From assembly GCF_001888805.2 (NCBI RefSeq), contig NZ_CP019113.1, positions 1,178,001 to 1,242,000 of the forward strand: a stretch of 64,000 nucleotides of DNA, written 5' to 3'. The translations under genes were made by a program, and so were the position numbers. This document shows, piece after piece, positions 24,363 through 34,410 of this stretch (positions within the stretch are counted from its first letter, which is position 1; the number at the start of each line of letters is the position of its first letter). Below the pieces are notes generated by a model. That model saw only the letters and a list, made by a program, of their open reading frames with translations, had not been told where the DNA came from and searched no databases. Source of the DNA: Enterobacter sp. SA187 (GTDB lineage Bacteria > Pseudomonadota > Gammaproteobacteria > Enterobacterales > Enterobacteriaceae).

Positions 24363-25261
24363 TTGCGCACCTCGTCTTTCTCTTCATGCAGGTTGTCATC
24401 CTCTTCCTCTGCGCGGTTCGGACCGACACCGACGTAGTGGAAGATGCTGGCCGCGAAGGTTGCCGCAAAGCCGACAGCCGCGAGCGGTTTCCAGATGCCT
24501 TTCCAGAATTTCACCGTGGCGCTGATTTCCGGGTTCTCCGGCAGGCCATGGTAAAGATTCGGTTTATCAGCGTGGTGCAGAACGTACATCACGTGCGTAC
24601 CGCCAACGCCTGCCGGATCGTACAGGCCTGCATTGTCGTAGCCGCGCGTTTTCAGCTCGGCCACACGCTCGCCCGCCAGGTTTTTCATATCCTCTTTAGA
24701 ACCAAAGTGGATAGCCCCGGTCGGGCAGGTTTTCACGCATGCCGGCTCCTGGCCGACAGTCACGCGGTCCACGCACAGGGTGCATTTGTAGACGCGATTG
24801 TCTTCCGGGTTCATGCGCGGTACGTCAAACGGACAGCCTGCAATGCAGTAGCCGCAGCCGATACACTGTTCCGACTGGAAATCGACGATGCCGTTGGCGT
24901 ACTGAATGATCGCCCCTTCAGACGGGCAGGCTTTCAGACAGCCAGGATCGGCGCAGTGCATGCAGCCGTCCTTACGGATCAGCCACTCCAGTTTGTCGTT
25001 TTGCTCCACTTCCGAGAAGCGCATCACCGTCCAGGATTTAGCGGTCAGATCCGCCGGGTTGTCATACACCCCGACGTTGTGTCCCACTTCATCACGGATG
25101 TCGTTCCACTCCGAACAGGCCACCTGACAGGCTTTACAGCCGATGCAGGTGGTCACGTCGATGAGCTTCGCCACTTCAAGCTGGTGATCCCGCGCCTGAG
25201 GCGCAGGGGTGAAACCGTTGGTCGCGGAACGACGGATAATATCTTGCGATTGATAAGCCAT
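24359..25261 (-). CDS. fdoH: Formate dehydrogenase-O beta subunit, four [4Fe-4S] clusters
   Basis: 300 residues. Four ferredoxin-type cysteine motifs are visible: CIGCKACQVACSEWN, CMHCADPGCLKACPSEGAI, CIGCGYCIAGCPFDVPR and the CTLCVDR/CVKTCPTGAI pair. A single C-terminal membrane anchor (LAAVGFAATFAASIFHYVGVG) fixes it on the periplasmic face. Electron wire between the molybdenum subunit FdoG and the cytochrome FdoI. Starts 12 nt after fdoG. Confidence 0.97.
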   Translation of the reverse strand: MAYQSQDIIRRSATNGFTPAPQARDHQLEVAKLIDVTTCIGCKACQVACSEWNDIRDEVGHNVGVYDNPADLTAKSWTVMRFSEVEQNDKLEWLIRKDGCMHCADPGCLKACPSEGAIIQYANGIVDFQSEQCIGCGYCIAGCPFDVPRMNPEDNRVYKCTLCVDRVTVGQEPACVKTCPTGAIHFGSKEDMKNLAGERVAELKTRGYDNAGLYDPAGVGGTHVMYVLHHADKPNLYHGLPENPEISATVKFWKGIWKPLAAVGFAATFAASIFHYVGVGPNRAEEEDDNLHEEKDEVRK

Positions 25262-25273
25262 AAGTCGTCTCCG

Positions 25274-28200
25274 TTACACCTTTTCCACGTTCACCAGGAA
25301 CGCCTTAAACTCCGGCGTTTGCGTGTTTGCATCACCGACAAACGGCGTCAGCGTGTTGGCGATAAAGCCTTTCTTCGCCACGCCCTGATAACCCCAGTGG
25401 ATCGGGATGCCGATGGTGTCGACCTGCTGACCGTTCACGTTCAGGGTACGAATACGTTTCGTCACCACCGCTTTGGCTTTGATATAGCCACGGTTAGAAG
25501 AGACGCGCACGGTATCGCCCTGGGCGATGCCCAGCTTGCCCGCCAGTTTCTCGCCGATCTCCACGAACTGCTCCGGCTGCGCAATGGCATTCAGCAATGC
25601 GTGCTTGGTCCAGTAGTGGAAATGCTCGGTCAGACGGTACGTGGTGCCGACATACGGGAACTTATCCGCTTTTCCTAACGCATCCGCGTCGCCTTTAAAG
25701 ATACGGGCGGCCGGGTTAGAAATCACTTTCGGGTGCAACGGGTTAGTGCCCAGCGGCGTTTCAAACGGCTCGTAGTGTTCCGGGAACGGACCTTCGGCCA
25801 TTTTGTCCATCGCGAACAGACGGCCCACACCTTCCTGCAACATGATAAACGGGCCCACATCGCTGCCCGGCGGCGCGGTGTTGTAGTCCGGAATATCGGC
25901 CCCGACCCACTTGCCGTTGGCATAAGACAACAGCTGGCGTTTCGGATCCCAGGGTTTACCCTGCGGGTCCGCGGAGGCGCGGTTATACAGGATGCGGCGG
26001 TTCAGCGGCCACGCCCATGCCCAGCCCAGCGTATTGCCGAGGCCCGATGGATCGGCGTTATCGCGGCGCGCCATCTGGTTGCCATCCGGCGTCCAGCTAC
26101 CGGCGAAGATCCAGCAGCCGCTGGAGGTGGTGCCATCGTCACGCAGGTGCGCAAAGGAACTCAACTGGTTGCCTTTTTTCGCCAGCACATCGCCGGTGAC
26201 CGGATCGATAATATCCGCCAGCGCTTTGCCGTTGCTTTCCATGGCCACTTCTTCCGCCGACGGGTTTTCCGGCGTCAGGTAGTTCCAGGACATGTTCAGC
26301 ACCTGTTCCGGATTCGCCCCGCCTTCTGCGGCGTACATCTTGCGCAGACGCATGAAAATACCCGCCAGGATCTCGCCGTCATTCAACGCTTCGCCGGGGG
26401 CGTCCGCGCCTTTCCAGTGCCATTGCAGCCAGCGACCGGAGTTAACGATAGAGCCGTTTTCTTCCGCGAAGCAGGTGGACGGCAGACGGAACACTTCGGT
26501 CTGAATGGTGGACGGATCCACATCGTTCTGCTCACCGTGGTTCTGCCAGAAAGTAGAGGTTTCGGTGTTCAGCGGATCGATAGTCACCAGGAATTTCAGT
26601 TTCGACAGCGACGCGATCACTTTGTTTTTATTAGGGAAAGAGGCGACCGGGTTAAAGCCCTGGCAAAGATAGCCGTTGACCTTGCCCTCGTTCATCATCT
26701 CGAAATATTGCAGAACGTCGTAGCCTTTATCCCACTTCGGCAACCAGTCAAAGCCCCAGTTGTTCTCTGCCGTCGCTTTGTCGCCATAGAAGGCCTTCAT
26801 CAGCGAGACGAAGAATTTCGGGTAGTTGCTCCAGTAGTTGACCTGATTTTCCAGCAGCGGTTTGGTGGTGTTACCCGCCAGATAAGTTTGCAGATCGGCT
26901 TGTTTATCATTCGGCAGCGTCATGTAACCCGGCAGGCTTTGCGTCAACAAGCCGAGGTCGGTCAGACCCTGAATGTTGGAGTGACCGCGCAGAGCGTTAA
27001 CGCCGCCGCCTGCCATCCCCATGTTGCCGAGCAGCAGCTGGATCATCGCCATCGTACGGATGTTCTGCGCGCCGACGGAGTGTTGCGTCCAGCCGAGGGC
27101 ATACAGGAAGGAGGCGGTCTTATCGTGCGCGCTGGTTTCCGCAATGTATTCGCAGACTTTCAGGAAGTCGGCTTTTGGCGTACCGCAGATGTTTTCAACC
27201 ACGTCCGGCGTGTAGCGGGAGACGTGTTTTTTCATCATGTTCCATACGCAGCGCGGATGCGTCAGCGTGGTGTCGCGTTTCGCAAAGCCGCGTTCATCCA
27301 GCTCGTAGTTCCAGGTCGCGCGGTCGTACTGGCGTTTTTCCGGGTCATAACCGGTAAACAGGCCATCGTCGAAGCCGAAATCTTCACGCACGATCAGGCT
27401 GGCGTTGGTATAGGCTTCGGTATATTCGCGGTTGTATTTTTCGTTGTTCAGCAGGTACAGGATCACGCCTGACAGGAAGGCGATGTCAGTACCGGGGCGG
27501 ATCGGTGCATAGAAATCGGCGACCGAGGCCGTGCGCGTAAAGCGCGGATCAATCACAATCAGCTTCGCGCCGTTATGGATTTTGGCTTCCATCGCCCAGC
27601 GGAATCCCACCGGATGCGCTTCTGCCGCATTTCCACCCATCACCACGATGAGGTTGGCGTTCTTCATGTCGACCCAGTGGTTGGTCATCGCACCGCGACC
27701 AAATGTTGGAGCAAGACTTGCTACCGTTGGTCCGTGTCAGACACGCGCCTGGTTATCGACGGCTAACATGCCGAGTGCGCGGGTAAATTTCTGGGATAAA
27801 TAGCCGGTTTCGTTGCTGGCGGCGGATGCGCAAAGCATACCGGTCGAGAGCCAACGGTTGACGGTGGTGCCTTCTGCGTTTTTCGCAATATAGTTGGCAT
27901 CACGATCTTCTTTCATCAGCTTAGCGATGCGATCAAACGCCTCTTCCCAGCTGATACGCTGCCATTTATCAGAACCTGGTGCGCGATATTCCGGATATTT
28001 CAGGCGCGATTCGGAGTGGATAAAGTCCACCAGACCTGCGCCTTTCGGGCACAGTGCGCCGCGGTTTACCGGATGATCCGGGTCGCCTTCGATATGGAAA
28101 ATGGAAGCTTTCGCGTTTTTCGCGCCGTCGCCGAGGCTGTACATCAACAGCCCACAGCCGACAGAGCAATATGTGCAGGTGTTTCGGGTTTCGCGGGTGC

Positions 28201-28324
28201 GCAACAGTTTATACTGCCGCGTTTCCGCCAGCGCTACGCCAGGGGCAAAGCCCAGCGCTGCTGCCGTCGTGCCTGCCATACCGCCAGCGCAGATCTTAAA
28301 GAACTGCCTTCTGCTGACCTGCAT
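25274..28324 (-). CDS. fdoG: Formate dehydrogenase-O alpha subunit, selenocysteine protein
   Basis: 1016 residues if the in-frame UGA at 27739-27737 is read as selenocysteine, giving NQARV-U-HGPTVASLAPTFGRG with U at residue 196, as in E. coli. Start MQVSRRQFFKICAGG at 28324 is a twin-arginine signal peptide, so the subunit is exported folded. The N-terminal CTYCSVGCGL motif holds a [4Fe-4S] cluster; molybdopterin-binding blocks follow. Oxidises formate in the periplasm, feeding FdoH and FdoI. It needs selB, selC and selD elsewhere in the genome. An automated caller would split it at the UGA into two pieces of 195 and about 804 residues; that would be wrong. Confidence 0.97.
27695..27739 (-). 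promoter_or_regulatory. Selenocysteine UGA and SECIS element of fdoG
   Basis: The stop-like TGA is followed on the coding strand by a segment starting CACGGACCAACGGTAGCAAG and continuing GTCTTGCTCC, which pairs as GGAGCAAGAC-type arms and matches the E. coli fdoG/fdnG SECIS region. This is the SelB-binding hairpin that recodes UGA. Position and sequence are seen; the fold is inferred. Confidence 0.85.
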
Positions 28325-28514
28325 GGTCACTCCTTCGTTATTTCGACATTTACTCACGTACTTATACTTTGCGGCAGGCGCCGCAAAGGTTCAGAATTAC
28401 GGGATCCCCTGTTTTGAGGCGGGGATTACCGGAAGAATACCACATTGTAATTAGGCCTGTTCCGGCTTGGTTAACAATTAGTGAACAATTTGTGCCGTAA
28501 ATTAAGAGGAAAAT

Positions 28515-29318
28515 GTGACTGCTCTCATCGGATCCCGATCCGTCGCGCTGTGGAAGCGTGAGGATTTGCATCATTCACAGCCCGACGTGCTGGCAGAAGA
28601 GGTGCCCGTCGCGCTGGTATATAATGGCATCTCCCACGTGGTGATGATGGCCTCGCCCAAAGATCTGCCGCTGTTCGCCCTCGGCTTTTCGTTATCGGAA
28701 GGGATTATTGAGGCGCCGAACGAGATCTACGGCATGGACGTGGTGCCGGTCTGCAACGGTCTGGAAGTGCAAATCGAACTCTCCAGCCGCCGCTTTATGG
28801 GGCTGAAGGAGCGTCGTCGGGCGCTGGCCGGGCGCACCGGCTGCGGCGTGTGCGGCGTGGAGCAGCTCAATGACATCGGCAAGCCGGTCGCGCCGCTGCC
28901 CTTTACCCAGACCTTTGATCTTGCCCTGCTGGATGACGCCCTGCGCCATCTCACCGATTTCCAGCCGGTGGGCAAACTGACCGGCTGTACCCATGCGGCG
29001 GCCTGGCTGCTGCCGTCCGGGGAACTGGCGGGCGGGCATGAAGATGTGGGGCGGCATGTGGCGCTGGACAAACTGCTCGGGCGTCGGGCGCAGGAAGGTG
29101 AAGCCTGGCGGCCAGGCGCGGCGCTGGTTTCCAGTCGTGCCAGCTATGAAATGGTGCAGAAATCCGCCATGTGCGGCATTGAGATCCTCTTTGCCGTCTC
29201 CGCGGCGACCACGCTGGCGGTTGAGGTCGCGGAGCGCTGCAATCTGACGCTGGTGGGATTTTGCAAGCCGGGCAGGGCGACGATTTACACCCATCCGCAG
29301 CGCCTGAAAGGCCTCTGA
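28515..29318 (+). CDS. fdhD: FdhD sulfurtransferase for formate dehydrogenase
   Basis: 267 residues. Transfers sulfur from IscS to the molybdenum cofactor of formate dehydrogenases. The CGVCG cysteine pair (GRTGCGVCGVEQL, near residue 115), GGHEDVGRHVALDKLLG and SSRASYEMVQKSA segments are diagnostic. The start is a GTG at 28515 with AGAGGA upstream; the overlapping ATG at 28513 is directly followed by a stop. It is about ten residues shorter at the N terminus than the E. coli protein. Divergent from fdoG across a 190-bp gap that must hold both promoters. Confidence 0.94.
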   Translation: MTALIGSRSVALWKREDLHHSQPDVLAEEVPVALVYNGISHVVMMASPKDLPLFALGFSLSEGIIEAPNEIYGMDVVPVCNGLEVQIELSSRRFMGLKERRRALAGRTGCGVCGVEQLNDIGKPVAPLPFTQTFDLALLDDALRHLTDFQPVGKLTGCTHAAAWLLPSGELAGGHEDVGRHVALDKLLGRRAQEGEAWRPGAALVSSRASYEMVQKSAMCGIEILFAVSAATTLAVEVAERCNLTLVGFCKPGRATIYTHPQRLKGL

Positions 29319-29448
29319 AAAGAACGTCAAAAATTTTGAAGTTTATCGGCAAATCCTTCCGCTATTCGTTGGGGATAAACAGGTCTAGTATTTATCACAT
29401 CAAGGCGAGACGCCTTATCCCAACAAATTAACCTGAAGGATAGTCATC

Positions 29449-29661
29449 ATGAAAAACATCAAAACTTTAGTTGCAGTTGCCGCTCTTACCGCTTCTTTCG
29501 GTGCTTTCGCTGCCCAGTCAGTGACCGCCACCGCCACCACGCTGTCCGGTGCAGAAGCGCAAATCGCGGCTAAAGCGCAACAGGCTGGCGCATCGTCTTA
29601 CAAAATTACCGAAGCTTACACCGGTAACCAGATCCACATGACCGCCGAACTGAATAAATAA
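29449..29661 (+). CDS. Small periplasmic DUF1471 (YdgH/BhsA/McbA-like) protein
   Basis: 70 residues. Signal peptide MKNIKTLVAVAALTASFGAFA, then a DUF1471 core with the conserved SGAEAQIAAKAQQAGASSYKI segment. Relatives such as BhsA and McbA are stress-induced periplasmic proteins affecting biofilm and envelope permeability. Monocistronic, with GAAGGA upstream and hairpins downstream. An AAGGCG/CGCCTT stem at 29402-29416 lies in the likely 5' leader. In E. coli this spot holds yiiG instead. Specific function unknown. Confidence 0.85.
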   Translation: MKNIKTLVAVAALTASFGAFAAQSVTATATTLSGAEAQIAAKAQQAGASSYKITEAYTGNQIHMTAELNK

Positions 29662-29675
29662 GTCCCAAAGCTGCT

Positions 29676-29699
29676 GTCCCTGCTCTGCTGAGCGGGGAC
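29676..29699. terminator. Hairpin between the DUF1471 gene and frvR (convergent)
   Basis: Stem GTCCCTGCTC / GAGCGGGGAC with a TGCT loop and one G-U pair. No long U-tract, followed by a second small GGG/CCC stem. Likely shared convergent terminator. Confidence 0.5.
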
Positions 29700-29716
29700 G
29701 GGCTTCCCGCCCCGTA

Positions 29717-31447
29717 TTACGCCTGCATCAACGCCATAAACTCCTCATAACCCGCTAATGCCGCGATCCGCTGTGCCGGATAACGATGCATCACGCTTGC
29801 CAGAAAACTAAAAATTTTCAGCTCCTGTCGCGCCGTTGCGCTCGCACAGGCAATCAGCATATGCGCCACCGGCTCGTGATTAATGATGACCGGATGGGCC
29901 AGCGTAATAAAATAGCCGCAAAAAGCCGCCCGATGCTCGCTCCAGCAGTGGGGAACGGCAAGCTGATTGACGATCAAATTCTCGCCCTCCTGCTCACGTT
30001 CACACAGCCGCACCGCTTCATCTTCGCTTATGCGCGCCGCCGCCCTGAGTCGCCCGCATACCGCCTGCATGATCGCGCTCCAGCTTTGCGACGGCGTATT
30101 CACATAATGAAAACTGCCCTGCGACGGAAACAGCCGGTTGAGGTTCTGGCGGATGAACGCCGTTTCCACCACGTCTTTTATTTGCGCGATCCCCGCAGGC
30201 CCGATCATGTTTTTGAGGGTCAGACAGTTTTTGAAGCTGTCGTCAGGGCGAAAATGGCTGTTGTTGATAATGCACACCGGCGACAGGCTGTGCAGCAACT
30301 CGTCTGCTTCACTCAGGCTGCGGGCGATCACCACCCGGCAGTTCAGCACCTCGCGCTCGATGGCCATCTTGTTGATGGTGGCGATGGCGTTCTGATCGGA
30401 TAACAGGACCAGTGGCTGGCGTTCGGTCTGGTTGCGCTCCAGGCTACAGGCAAAATAGAGGCCGATAAGATCGCTGTCGAACACCGTCACGTCCAGCTGT
30501 TCGCGTAGCAGGGCGATAAAGCGGATGCTCATATCAAAGGCGGCGGGCCAGGCGGCTTTGAGCGTGTTAAGGCTGCTCTGGCGGCTTTCCGTCAACCACA
30601 CCGGCGTGGCGGCGCAGCGAATTAAATGCCCGGTAAGATTGTCAATCAGCGTGGCGTCGATAATGGCGGGCGGATGGTTATCGCGCACCTGCTCCAGCAA
30701 TGCTGCAATGCGCTGCGGAGTGAGTTTACTGGCGCGGGATTGCAGCGTATCCAGAATAGCTGTCAGGGTTTGCAGCGCAGGCAGATGCAGCGACAGGCCC
30801 ATAGCGTTGACAGAGGCGGCGAGCGCATCGCTGACGCCGACGGGCGGCGGGGCGTCGAGCCGGTGGCGCAGGGCATACACCGCCAGAATTATGCCGGAGA
30901 GATAATCGCGGGGAATATCAGGGTACGCCGCCAGCGCCACCGCGTCGCCCGCAGTGGAAAAGCGGCCATGCAGCGCCAGCAGAGCGGGATCTTTTTTCAG
31001 CAGGCTGGCGAGAATTAGCACCCGCTTCATTTCCGGCTCCGCAATAAAATAGCCCGCGCCGGGACGTGCGGCGATGGTAAAGCGCTTTTCACAGCGCTGT
31101 TTCAGACGCGCCAGCTTATCGCCGATCCAGGTTTCCGGCAGGTTAAGCGCCTCCGCCAGCTGGCGGCGGGTGGTACAGGCGTTAAGCAGCAGCACCGCCA
31201 GCAGACGATCGTCGTTGTCGTGGCGCTGCAACAGCCGGAAATAGCTGGCGCGATCGAAAATTTCCAGCTGCCAGGTGGCGTTACCGGTGGTGACGAGGCG
31301 CGCCCGGCCGCTGAGCGTCAGATTAAGGTAATCCACATCGCGTAACAGCGTACGCGTCGACACGCCTGCCCGCCGCGCCAGTTCCGCCAGCGTCAGCGGC
31401 TGGTTTTCCAGATGTTCCAGCACGGCAAGCTGGCGTTCGTTGAGCAT
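29717..31447 (-). CDS. frvR: FrvR, PRD-domain regulator of the frv operon
   Basis: 576-residue BglG/MtlR-like transcription regulator. N-terminal winged helix (LTLAELARRAGVSTRTLLRDVDYLNL), central PTS-regulation (PRD) region, and a C-terminal EIIA-like domain with VNQLAVPHCWSEH carrying a phosphorylatable His. Phosphorylation by the PTS would tune activation of frvABX. Last gene in the minus-strand frvABXR order, 9 nt after frvX. The substrate of the system is not established. Confidence 0.88.
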   Translation of the reverse strand: MLNERQLAVLEHLENQPLTLAELARRAGVSTRTLLRDVDYLNLTLSGRARLVTTGNATWQLEIFDRASYFRLLQRHDNDDRLLAVLLLNACTTRRQLAEALNLPETWIGDKLARLKQRCEKRFTIAARPGAGYFIAEPEMKRVLILASLLKKDPALLALHGRFSTAGDAVALAAYPDIPRDYLSGIILAVYALRHRLDAPPPVGVSDALAASVNAMGLSLHLPALQTLTAILDTLQSRASKLTPQRIAALLEQVRDNHPPAIIDATLIDNLTGHLIRCAATPVWLTESRQSSLNTLKAAWPAAFDMSIRFIALLREQLDVTVFDSDLIGLYFACSLERNQTERQPLVLLSDQNAIATINKMAIEREVLNCRVVIARSLSEADELLHSLSPVCIINNSHFRPDDSFKNCLTLKNMIGPAGIAQIKDVVETAFIRQNLNRLFPSQGSFHYVNTPSQSWSAIMQAVCGRLRAAARISEDEAVRLCEREQEGENLIVNQLAVPHCWSEHRAAFCGYFITLAHPVIINHEPVAHMLIACASATARQELKIFSFLASVMHRYPAQRIAALAGYEEFMALMQA

Positions 31448-31456
31448 CAGGCGTTC

Positions 31457-32524
31457 TCAGTGAAAATCCGCCAGCGCGCGGACGGTTTCGGCATTCAGCG
31501 ATAACAGCAGATCGCGCACCAGCGTCAGGGTGGCGGCGTAATCCCGCGCGGATATCATGCCGCTGGTGGCATGCAGATAGCGCGTCGGCAGACAGAGCGC
31601 CACCACGGGCCGCCCGCCGCCCATCACGTTATAGCGTCCGCCGTCCGTCGCTCCGGTTTTCATGGTGCAGCACTGAAGCGGCGTATTGCTGCGCATCGCG
31701 CTCGCTTTTACTGCCTGCACCAGTTTCTGGTTCGGAAAATAGCGCTTATCGAACAGCATCATCGCCGGGCCATCCCCCAGCCGCAGCGGGTATTTGATGC
31801 TGTCGATCCCCGGCACATCTCCCGCCACGGCGGTATCCAGAACGATCACCACATCCGGTTTGATGCATTCTGCCGAGGTTTGCGCCCCGCGCAGGCCAAC
31901 CTCTTCTTCGACGCTGCCGACGCCGTACAGCGTGATGTCCGGGTTATTCACGCAGGCCAGCAGTTCCGCCATCAGCGCGCAGCCCGCGCGGTTATCCAGC
32001 GCTTTGCCGACGATTTTGTCCTCGCCCCAGCGGGCGAAATTCGCCTCCGGGCAGATAAAATCGCCAATGGCGATGCCGCGGCTTTTTACCTCATTGCCGC
32101 TTGCCGCTCCGATATCAATGAACATCTCGTCAAAGGTCAGCGGCTGCTGCTTCTGTTTTTCAGAGAGCGCGTGGGGGGCGACGGAGCCGATCACGCCGGG
32201 GATTTTCTCGCCGTGGCGGGTGCGGATGGTGACGCGATGATTGAGCATCGACTGGCTCCACCAGCTGCCGATAGTGTCGAAGCGGATAAATCCCTGCTCG
32301 CTGATATGGGTCACCATAAAACCGACTTCATCCATATGGCCGACCACCGCCACTTTCGGGCCGCGCGTGCCTTTGCGGGCGATCAGGCTGCCCAGCCCGT
32401 CAAAGGCGATGTCATCGACGTGGGGCGTCAGCGCGGCGATCAGTAGCTGCCGCACTTCCTGCTCATCGCCGCTGACGGCGCTGGCTTCGCACAGGTTTTT
32501 CAGTAATTCAGTGTTCACGGGCAA
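31457..32524 (-). CDS. frvX: FrvX, M42-family metallo-aminopeptidase-like hydrolase
   Basis: 355 residues. Dinuclear metal site motifs of the M42 (TET aminopeptidase) family: VVGHMDEVGFMVT, ALDNRAGCALM, GSVEEEVGLRGA and KTGATDGGRYN. In the frv context it may act on a phosphorylated or amino-linked PTS product rather than peptides; known function is not established. Start overlaps the frvB end by 17 nt. Cytoplasmic. Confidence 0.9.
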   Translation of the reverse strand: MPVNTELLKNLCEASAVSGDEQEVRQLLIAALTPHVDDIAFDGLGSLIARKGTRGPKVAVVGHMDEVGFMVTHISEQGFIRFDTIGSWWSQSMLNHRVTIRTRHGEKIPGVIGSVAPHALSEKQKQQPLTFDEMFIDIGAASGNEVKSRGIAIGDFICPEANFARWGEDKIVGKALDNRAGCALMAELLACVNNPDITLYGVGSVEEEVGLRGAQTSAECIKPDVVIVLDTAVAGDVPGIDSIKYPLRLGDGPAMMLFDKRYFPNQKLVQAVKASAMRSNTPLQCCTMKTGATDGGRYNVMGGGRPVVALCLPTRYLHATSGMISARDYAATLTLVRDLLLSLNAETVRALADFH

Positions 32525-33971
32525 CCTCCTGTCGCGCGGCTTTACGTTTCAGCCACAATCCTTTCAATAAAATGATCAGCACGATATTCAGCATCAACCC
32601 GCATCCCAGCACCAGGTAAAAGGAGCCCGCCGGAGACATCAGGCCAATCAGCGGATCAAACACCCCCAGCCCCGGCGCGAGGCGTTGCAGCCCGAAGCCG
32701 ATCACCAGCATGCCGGTAATGCCGCCGGAGATCGTATTGGCAGTAATCATCGGCAGCGGCGCGGCCAGCGCATAGGGAATGGCCGGTTCGGTGGCGACGG
32801 TGGCGCCCACCACGATGGCGCTACTGGCGGCGGCTTTTTCCTGCGTGGTAAACAGTTTTGGCGCGAGATAAGTGGCAATGCCCGCCGCGACGGGCGGCAT
32901 CAGCGCCACCACGCCGACTATGGCGTACCAGTCATAAATGTGTTTTTCCAGCAGCGAAAAGCAGAAGAACCACGCGGTTTTGTTGATCGGCCCGCCCATG
33001 TCGAACGCCAGCATCGCGCCCACCAGAAAGGCCGCGCCAAGCTTCATCGACGGCGGAATGGTATTCAGGAAATGCAGCAGGCCGCCCATGATGTCGGACA
33101 TCACCGGGCCGACCACGTAATAGGTCAGCACGCCGAAAACCAGCAGCGTGATGAAAGGGATAAGCATTGAGCCGAGCAGCGGCTGTAACGCCTTGCCGAG
33201 CTTAACTTTGCGGAACCACAGTACGAAATAGCCTATCGCCAGCCCCAGCACCACCGCGCCGAGAAAACCCGCGCCGGACTGCGTGCCCAGCAGGCCTTTA
33301 TCATTCGCCAGATAGCAGACCAGAAACGCGGGGGCGAAGGCGGGTTTGTCGGCGATAGAGGCGGCGATATAGGCCCCCATCACCGGGATCATAAAGGTAA
33401 AGCCCAGATAGCCGATGGATTCCACCACCCAGGTAAAAGAGGGTGCGCCTTTCGCCATATCGGTATAGGGCAGCCCCATCTGCACCAGCATATTAGCGAT
33501 GGCGACCAGAATACCGCCGCCGATCACAAAGGGCAGCGCGGCAGAAACACCCGCCATCAGGTGGCTCATCACGCTGCCCTGCTGCACCTCCTGTTTGCCA
33601 AGCTTCACGCTGCTATCCGCTTCGAAAAGCTGCGATTGCGCCGGTAAGTCGGTAAAGATCTGGTCGATATTTTTGAGCGCCTGCGAGATAGGGATCTGGT
33701 ACACCCGCTTGCCCGCGAAGCGCGCACGATCGTCGGCGCTCAGGCCGCGTCCGGTGGCAATAATGACGTAATCCGCCGCGCGAATAGCCTCATCGCTGAG
33801 ACGGTTTTCCACGCCGCTGGCACCCTGGGTCTCCACCTGCATACTGTGGCCAAGGGCGCGGGCTTTCTGCTCCAGCGCTTCCGCCACCATGTATGTGTGC
33901 GCAATCCCGGCAGGGCAGTTGGTGATCGCCACCAGGCGTAACGATGTCTCCATGGAAGGCTCCTTATTCAC
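32508..33971 (-). CDS. frvB: FrvB, fructose-like PTS EIIB-EIIC
   Basis: 487 residues. N-terminal EIIB-Fru domain with the phosphorylated Cys in ITNCPAGIAHTY, about residue 18, then a linker and a ten-helix EIIC-Fru membrane domain (GGPINKTAWFF is the conserved EIIC signature). Imports and phosphorylates an unknown sugar, taking phosphate from FrvA. Overlaps frvA by 8 nt and frvX by 17 nt. Confidence 0.92.
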   Translation of the reverse strand: MNKEPSMETSLRLVAITNCPAGIAHTYMVAEALEQKARALGHSMQVETQGASGVENRLSDEAIRAADYVIIATGRGLSADDRARFAGKRVYQIPISQALKNIDQIFTDLPAQSQLFEADSSVKLGKQEVQQGSVMSHLMAGVSAALPFVIGGGILVAIANMLVQMGLPYTDMAKGAPSFTWVVESIGYLGFTFMIPVMGAYIAASIADKPAFAPAFLVCYLANDKGLLGTQSGAGFLGAVVLGLAIGYFVLWFRKVKLGKALQPLLGSMLIPFITLLVFGVLTYYVVGPVMSDIMGGLLHFLNTIPPSMKLGAAFLVGAMLAFDMGGPINKTAWFFCFSLLEKHIYDWYAIVGVVALMPPVAAGIATYLAPKLFTTQEKAAASSAIVVGATVATEPAIPYALAAPLPMITANTISGGITGMLVIGFGLQRLAPGLGVFDPLIGLMSPAGSFYLVLGCGLMLNIVLIILLKGLWLKRKAARQEVAREH

Positions 33972-34410
33972 CCAGGGTCTGATTAAGCAGCGTGAGGATC
34001 TGGCTGCTGTCGCCCTGTTTGAGCTGTGCGATAAAATCCGCGTGAATGAGTTTGCGGCACAGGGTGCCGATCATTTTCACCTGATCCTCTTCCCCAGCCT
34101 GCGGCACGCCGAGGCAAATCCAGCAGTTTACGGGTTCGTCATCGCTGGCCTGCCAGTCGACGCCCTGCGCTTTGCGGGCAAAGAGCACGAAAGGCCGCGT
34201 GACGCAGGCGCTTTTGCCGTGCGGCACTGCAATGCCCGCGCCAAAGCCCGTGGAGTGCATTTTTTCGCGCAGCAGCAGGGTTTGTAAAAAGGCGTTGCGA
34301 TCGGTGATAACTCCCTGTTTTTCGGCCATATCCGCCAGCGCTTTCAGCACCGAATAGGCGCTGTTGCCGCTGATGTTGAGGTTGATGCAGTCTGCGGTGA
34401 GGTGCGCCAT
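33964..34410 (-). CDS. frvA: FrvA, fructose-like PTS EIIA
   Basis: 148 residues. EIIA-Fru/Mtl domain with active-site His in GIAVPHGKS. The start is the ATG at 34410 (MAHLTADCINLNIS); a longer in-frame start at 34536 adds an unlikely Cys/Pro-rich tail. First gene of frvABXR. It is the only separate EIIA in the window, and so a possible phosphate donor for the EIIA-less EIIB at 41602. Confidence 0.9.
   Translation of the reverse strand: MAHLTADCINLNISGNSAYSVLKALADMAEKQGVITDRNAFLQTLLLREKMHSTGFGAGIAVPHGKSACVTRPFVLFARKAQGVDWQASDDEPVNCWICLGVPQAGEEDQVKMIGTLCRKLIHADFIAQLKQGDSSQILTLLNQTLGE

Noticed and set aside
24386..25678. 430-codon plus-strand frame over fdoH/fdoG
   Set aside because: Antisense shadow of two certain genes, with no recognisable protein features.
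25733..27472. 579-codon open frame on the plus strand antisense to fdoG
   Set aside because: Arg/His-rich composition typical of the antisense of a high-GC gene; no family motif, and fdoG on the other strand is certain.
27737..28357. fdoG as two genes or a nonsense pseudogene
   Set aside because: The stop is the conserved selenocysteine UGA with a SECIS-like sequence; length and position equal E. coli FdoG.
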